Assembly: GCA_946807835.1 (NCBI GenBank)
Contig: OX327697.1
Location: forward strand, 16,378,001 to 16,442,000
Source: Ailanthus altissimus
Lineage: Eukaryota > Streptophyta > Magnoliopsida > Sapindales > Simaroubaceae
Direction: 5' to 3'
DNA length: 64,000 bases
The notes below the pieces were generated by a model, which did no database searches, was not told where the DNA came from, and saw only the letters and a program-made list of their open reading frames with translations. Position numbers and translations under genes: made by a program. Shown here in pieces: positions 58,572 through 64,000 of the stretch (position 1 is the first letter of the stretch; each line of letters starts with the position of its first letter).

Positions 58572-59270
58572 TGTGAGAATATTGATTAAAAATTATCGAA
58601 ATATGATTTGAAGATCAAGCCAAGTGCGTAGGGTACGCGAAGATCAAAGACAAACACAAAAGGAGGTAGAAAACAAAAAGGGGCACACCAGGCGCCAGCA
58701 CCACGGCAACCAGACGTGCGCACCGCGGTGCCCAATTCAGCACCTGAGTGCCGCGGTGCCCAGGCAGGCGCATCAGCGCGGCGGCTGTGAGCGCTAAGTG
58801 CTACGACACTGGGCACGGAAATCTGTTTCTCGTTTTGAGTTTTTTTTATTTTCTTCTCCCACTTGCTTCAAGACTCCCTAATACGACTCTCACACATTTA
58901 GGGTAAACCAAGGACGTCCCAAAGCCTATATAAATACTATCAATTGGCTTTATAAACATATCTTAGTGATCATCAACAATTTTTGTGATAGGTTGAGAAA
59001 TCTTTATAGTTCTTTATGAGAGAAAATTTCTAGAGTTCAAGAGAGAGTTTTCTTTGTGATCTTTCTTGTAAAATGCATACTTTGTGAGTGTCTTGTGATT
59101 CATAATAAGAGAAGAGTGTGATCTTGATCCGTCGTGGACGTAGACAAGTTACCGAACCATGTAATTCTTTGTGTGTTCTTCTTCTACCCTTCCTCTCTTT
59201 ATTTTTTAATAACTTATTCTGCATATATAGCTTATGTAATTTTACTTGTTTGTGTGCTTTCGCTTCAACA
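58572..59270 (+). repeat. Copia-E 5' LTR
   Basis: The LTR starts at about TGTGAGAATATTGATT and ends GCTTTCGCTTCAACA, three bases before a tRNA-Met-type primer site. It contains two GC-rich direct repeats (GCACCGCGGTGCCCA and GTGCCGCGGTGCCCA, 58710-58765), a TATA box (58927-58935), and the shared block GATCCGTCGTGGACGTAGAC...CCGAACCATGTA (59126-59163). The exact start is uncertain by a few bases. Confidence 0.75.
58927..58935 (+). promoter_or_regulatory. Copia-E LTR TATA box
   Basis: TATATAAAT lies ~355 bases into the LTR, downstream of the GC-rich repeats. Confidence 0.5.
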
Positions 59271-59273
59271 AAC

Positions 59274-59285
59274 TGGTATCAAAGC
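59274..59285 (+). promoter_or_regulatory. Copia-E primer binding site
   Basis: TGGTATCAAAGC is one base from the tRNA-Met complement TGGTATCAGAGC and lies three bases after the LTR. Confidence 0.8.
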
Positions 59286-59304
59286 TTTGGTTCTAAGCAG
59301 ACAT

Positions 59305-60212
59305 AGCCACACCCAAGTATGAGGTAGAGAAATTCAACGGTTCGAATGACTTCAATCTAGTGAAGATGAAGGTTAATGTGTTGTTGGTGAGCCAAAGGCT
59401 TGGTTCAGCATTAAAGGAGACTACAGCTCCATCTAGTGATGAAGAGAAGACACTAGAGTCAACTAAAGCAGAAGTAGAAAGAATAGACATTCAGGAAAGA
59501 GCTCATAGCATAATCGTTCTGTCATTGAGGGATGAAGTATTAAGGGAAGTAGCAGGTGAGACGACGACGATAGGTCTTTGAAAAAAGCTTAACTCTTTTT
59601 ATATGAGGAAATCGTTGGCCAACAGATTACATATAAAGAAGAAGTTGTATCAGCTGTCCATGTTAGAGGGGACGCCGATGAAAGATTATATAGACGCCTT
59701 CAATAAGATCATCCTTGATCTTGAGTCTATCAACATCAAGATAGAAGATGAAGATAGAGCAATTATCCTACTGAGTTCACTCCCCAAGAGTTATGAGAAT
59801 TTTGTTGATACGCTACTCTATGGTAAACAAAGTTTAACGATAAGTGATGTGAAATCATCATTAAACTCAAAGTTATTAGGGAAGCAGATCGAGGGCAATG
59901 CAGAAAGTTTATTTGTAACTCATATAGAGATGGGAAGAAAAAAGGCTTAAGGTCGAAGTCTAGGACTCCTAGGAAGTGTTATTACTGCAAGAAAGAAGGG
60001 CACTTCATAAATGACTGTTCTGAGAAGAGAGCACAAGACAAGAAGAAAGTTGATGCTATACTTGCCTATGATGATAGCTATGACAGCGCAGAGACACTCA
60101 TCGCTAATAATAGTAAGAACTTTGAACAATGGGTTCTTGATTCTGGTTTCACTTTTCACATGTGCCCGCACAAGTCTTGGTTTACAAATTTCCAGTCCAT
60201 TAGTGGTGGTAA
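59305..60212 (+). pseudogene. Copia-E gag and start of protease
   Basis: Gag is nearly continuous: KYEVEKFNGSNDFN (59317-59358), ERAHSIIVLSLRDEVLREVA, a stop TGA at 59579-59581 where the family has Trp (IGLW.KL). Then MRKSLANRLHIKKKLYQLSM (59603-59662), KDYIDAFNKIILDLESI and LSSLPKSYENFVDTLLYG. After a frameshift near 59948 the zinc knuckle CYYCKKEGHFINDC (59980-60021) and protease start WVLDSGFTFHMCPHKSWF (60130-60183) follow; the position after DSG is Phe instead of Cys or Ala. The element is cut at about 60212, where a gypsy LTR piece begins. Integrase, RT and RNase H are gone. Confidence 0.85.
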
Positions 60213-60229
60213 CATCTTTCAGATTTTCA

Positions 60230-60697
60230 GATCCCAGTATTATGTCATGATTTTAATTTTAGCACAGATTTTATGACAGCTCATACTTTCAGTACAGGTT
60301 TATTGACTACTCAGTATATAGTCTCATAATTATTTTATCGTACAGATTGATACGTGTACAATTCATATAAAGTATATGATATTTTCAGATTATGTCCACT
60401 CACTGAGCCACAAGCTCACCCTTTTTTCCCTTTTTCCTAGTGTTTTTCCAAGTTGTCACATGAATTTGTGCAATGTGATACAGTCATCACATTTTGAGGT
60501 TGGCCAACGTGCATGGTTGCATAAGTGTCTCAGTCAGTGTATTTGTATATATTTTTGTATATTGGAGTACATGTGTACACTTTTTGTTGAGGCAGGTAGC
60601 CTCATTATATCATATGTATGAGTAAAGAGTATGTTAGTCACATGTCATCGCAAGATCCGCCTCGATTCTCAAGGAGGGCTCGGGTCGGGTCCTAGCA
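60230..60697 (+). repeat. Gypsy (Tekay-like) LTR 3' part
   Basis: It matches 10620-10996 plus 13582-13703 of the gypsy LTR: CATAATTATTTTATCGTACAG, TATGTCCACTCACTGAGCCA, GTTGTCACAT, ATGGTTGCATAA, GATCCGCCTCGATTCTCAAGG, ending GGGTCCTAGCA. Its uninterrupted GTACATGTGTACACTTTTTG shows the empty target site of the solo LTR at 10997. The 5' part of the LTR is missing. Confidence 0.8.
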
Positions 60698-61560
60698 TTA
60701 GCCATTCAAAATATTTAATTAATCTAAATGTTAGGTATTTGAATTGTTTGTTAGCCATTAAATTAAATAAGTTACTAATTAATTGAAAGAGGAGCTAAGC
60801 CATCATACTAAAGTGAATAGAGCACTTAAACAATGGCTTAGTGGTGGGAACACTTGTAATTGAACATTTAGTGTTGAAACCAATTTGAATAAATTTTGAT
60901 TCATTCACTTATGGAATGATTCGGCCAAGTGAAAAGAGTAGTGAGATAGAGTTATTTTTCTGGTTCTTTCAAGTATTGTGAAAATAAATAAAACCTCTCT
61001 TCTTTTTCTCCCATAGATGTCTATCGTGTATCGAAAAAAATGGAGAAAGAAAAATTGATTTTAGACAAGAATTGTTCAAAATAATTATTTTATGAAAATT
61101 GTTTCCCAAAATTATACAAAAGTTGTATGTATATTTACCATCTCCATTTTAGAAACAAATATTTGTACTCAAAGAGTTTGAATACATATTATTGAAAATT
61201 CTAAATCAAATCTACTATTTTAACTCTATAATCCCACCAAACCGTTATAGACTAGAATTGTTCAAGAATACACTTCGAGATGAGCTCTACAATTAAAAAT
61301 CAGAAGACTTCAAGTTTTGTAAAATTATATTTATTAGGTAAGTATTTTTTACATGTTATTTTAACACAATTGTTCATCATATATAAATTTCGTATAATAG
61401 TTATACATGTGCATATATATGATATATATATATATATGTTTAGTTGTATTATTGAGTGTATTTTGGTAACTTCTTCCACGGCGTGTTGTCAGATTTTAAA
61501 ATTATATGTACACTCGTAAATCACACACTCAGCTCTAAAAGTTACACCCAAAACAGTCGT
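60698..61560. other. AT-rich spacer, nothing recognised
   Basis: It contains a short TA tract (61415-61438). No coding or LTR features could be supported. Confidence 0.45.
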
Positions 61561-61564
61561 AGAT

Positions 61565-63480
61565 GTATATAAGATTGATGCATTCAATGTATTGGTAACG
61601 CAACTTAATTCATTATTCAAGAATTTTGATGCATTGAACGCCGTTAAAACCAAGCAAGCGACATGCAACTTTTGTAGGGATAATCACATGAATGGATAGT
61701 GCATGGAAGCAATGAATTATATTGGCAATTTTAATTGTCAACAACTTAACCCTCAATTAAATTTCTACGATTTAGTGTAGAGAGATCATCCTAACTTCTC
61801 TTGGCATAACAACCAAAGAGAGTCATCTAGACTAATAAATCCTCTAGGATTCTAACCACTACAAAAGAAAAGATAGGTTTAGAAGACATGTTCATGCAAT
61901 ATATGAAGTACAATGATGCTATCTTACAGAATCATTCAGCAACCTTGAAGAACTTAGAGGTTCAAATAGGACAATTTGTCATAGCCATTAATAAGTGACC
62001 TCAAAGCACTCTACCAAGCGATATCGAAGCAAATCCAAGAAATGTAGAGCAATACCAAGCCATAACTTAAGGAGTTGTAAGATCTTATAAGATAACATAT
62101 TCAAAAATTCACCATCAAGTGTGAAAAAGAACAATAAGGTGGCATGATAAGAAGAAGTACAGTCATATAGACCGCTTATACCCTTCCCTCAAAGGCTATA
62201 GGGGTGTAATACAAGTGCAAAAATTGAAAAATTACTGCAAGACAATCTACAAAGTGCTGAAATGAAAGATATACAGTAGAAAAGTACAAACATTTATGCA
62301 AAAAAATAGTACAGAAACTAGTATACAAGTGTAAAAAAAGCATGATGTGCAGAAAAGTAACAAATCAGTAAAACAAAATGCATATTAATGTGCAGCAACA
62401 ACCCATGTAGTATTTACTCCTCCTTCACAATTTTCTCAGAGGCTGTAAAAGAAGAAATTAGATAAATAATTTTCTAAATTTTTTGATGTTTTTAAGAAAT
62501 TACATATCAATATTTCATTTGTAAATACGCTAGAACAAATGCCTAGTTACGTCAAGTTTATGAAAAGCATCCTTTCAAATAAGATAAGACTAAAGGAATA
62601 TGAGACCATAGCATTGATAGAGGAGTGTAACGATATTCTTCAAAAGAAGCTACCTCTTAAGCTCAAAGATCCCGAAAGATTTATCATACCGTGTTCTATT
62701 AACAATTATGATCTTGCTAAAGTTTTATGCGATCTAGGAACGAGCATCAATTTCATGTCCCTCTCCATGTACAACAAGTTAGGTTTGAGAGAAACAAATC
62801 CTGTAAATGTCATACTTTAACTTATTGATTGCTCTCTCGCCTATCCAATAAGAATCATAGAAAACATATTTGTTAAGGTAGATAAGTCCATCTTTCTTGC
62901 AGATTTTATCGTTTTAGATATGGAAAAAGAAAAGGAGATCCATATTATCCTTAGAAGACTCTTCTTAGCAACAGGATGTATGAACATGAATGTTCCAAAA
63001 TGGTGGATGACCATGAGGGTACAAGATCACACTATCATTTTCAAAGTCTAGAAGGAGATCAAGTTGCCATCCAAAATTGAAAACTGCTGCAGTATTAATG
63101 TGGTGCACTCAAACACCAAAGACTGCAAAGACAGTATAGGTTGAATCCTCACAAAAAAAAGAAGGCATTAAGGCATAGAAAGAAAAGAAAGAAAAAGAAA
63201 TAGCAAGAGTTTAGCAAAATGGTCAAAAAGAAGGGCAAAGAACAACTATTTTCCTGATCTAAGATTAAAGTCTTTCTAGAAAAGCACAAGAAAAATGAGG
63301 CCAAGCCACTTCCTAATGAGTAATTGCTAAGATATGGAAGACAAAGGAGAGAAAATCTAGTAAGTTTACATATAAGAATGCTTCCACCATCACCTTTGAT
63401 CCACTATAAGAGTAGAAAGAGCCTCATCAAGCCGACGATGCTAAATCAAGTGCTTATTAGGAGGCAACCCAAGTAATTTT
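61565..63480 (+). pseudogene. Athila/Tat-like gypsy gag-protease remnant
   Basis: Gag C-terminal text is clear: a knuckle region CNFCRDNHMNG*C (61670-61700), MNYIGNFNCQQLNPQLNFY, DHPNFSWHNNQRES, and NLEVQIGQFVIAINK (61955-62000). Then a long linker, and a retropepsin-like domain: LHINISFVNTLEQMPSYVKF (62503-62560), EECNDILQKKLPLKLKDPER and FIIPCSINNYDLAKVLCDLG (62620-62745, the catalytic block, D-L-G), NFMSLSMYNKLGL, FLADFIVLDMEKEKEIHIIL (62890-62955), RRLFLATGCMN. Only ~320 bases separate protease from a block normally found after the polyprotein (CCGACGATGCTAAATCAAGTG then GGAGGCAACCCAAGT, 63434-63476), so RT, RNase H and integrase were deleted or never present. Several stops occur. Confidence 0.8.
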
Positions 63481-64000
63481 TATTTTTATTCGCTTATTTT
63501 CAAACTTAGCTATGTTAGTTTTTTTTTATTGTTAGGAATAAAACAACTCAAGCATTTAAGGAAGTAGCATAAGTATTTGCAAGCGTTGCAAGCAAAGGAA
63601 ACCGTAGTCATATTCAACAAAATACAACACTGCAATGCTTTAACTGTTGTCAAGGATCTAAAATATGTGGATGTATGCATGTGCAATTATGTCTATTGCC
63701 TAAAATACGTATCAAATACGAATTTAACGCGACAGAAGCATAAATTATACAATAAATAAATACATTAATCACATTAATATATTAGAAAGGTTGCGAACGC
63801 ACTTTAACATGTAACGTTATACATGTATTTTTCTGGAGTCCACATGAAGACTCACTCGCGGGCAATTTTAGTCACCAACACGGTGGGCTTGGTGAGTTAG
63901 AACAGAAGCCCTCTACGCAGCACTGGATTTAACTCTTAAACCCCAAAATGGCCGGTGTGTGTTTTTATCATTTTCTCTAAAAGGATAAAAATGAAGAAAT
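63481..64000. other. Window end, nothing recognised
   Basis: It starts as probable non-coding 3' part of the Athila-like element. The last ~200 bases are less AT-rich (GACTCACTCGCGGGCAATTT) but show no identifiable domain or RNA gene. Confidence 0.4.

Noticed and set aside
58586..58816. Reverse-strand 76-codon frame in the Copia-E LTR
   Set aside because: It is explained by the GC-rich U3 repeats of the LTR; it has no protein similarity.

Overview
This window is plant nuclear heterochromatin, almost certainly from a eudicot. It is AT-rich, has no bacterial-type operons, and nearly every recognisable protein segment belongs to a plant transposable-element family. Exceptions are a decayed CC-type NBS-LRR resistance gene relic and a decayed plastid rpoC1 fragment. 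The species cannot be named from sequence alone, and I see no intact host gene, tRNA, rRNA or CRISPR array. All families were assigned by reading motifs, without database searches.

Layout. 1-667: right end of a CACTA transposon. 1-5.5 kb: non-coding LTR-like repeats in both orientations. 5.56-13.70 kb: a degenerate Ty3/gypsy (Tekay/Del-like) gag-pol with its 3' LTR, which is split by a 2.6 kb solo LTR. 13.88-14.34 kb: a plastid rpoC1 insertion. 14.38-15.71 kb: a LINE reverse-transcriptase fragment. 15.74-29.43 kb: a second L1-type LINE broken twice, first by a complete but decayed copia element (15965-22465) and then by a composite insertion (23969-28099). The composite holds a TRIM, a GC-rich hairpin, an inverted integrase piece and the best-preserved copia pol of the window. 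29.4-32.55 kb: reverse-strand scraps of gypsy LTR, LINE and copia. 32.55-34.89 kb: the NBS-LRR pseudogene, cut at both ends by copia sequence.

34.89-46.74 kb is a reverse-strand copia element whose 3' LTR holds a 7.5 kb Mutator-like element (MULE-1) with a perfect 9-bp target duplication. 47.4-48.3 kb is a gypsy gag scrap with a ~241-bp tandem duplication. 48.5-57.4 kb is a second, related MULE (MULE-2) carrying a copia solo LTR with an exact 5-bp target duplication. 57.5-58.5 kb is an unassigned exon-like region. 58.57-60.2 kb is the 5' part of a copia element, followed by a gypsy LTR piece ending at 60697. 61.6-63.5 kb is an Athila/Tat-like gypsy gag-protease remnant.

The most unusual content is the MULE pair and the composite insertion. 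Each MULE has a forward MuDR-type transposase facing a reverse gene with DUF1985 and Ulp1-like (C48) protease domains, plus GC-rich islands near both ends. Their catalytic residues have decayed in different ways. The composite is flanked by AAGCT on both sides, and removing it restores an open LINE reading frame, so it may have inserted as one chimeric unit.
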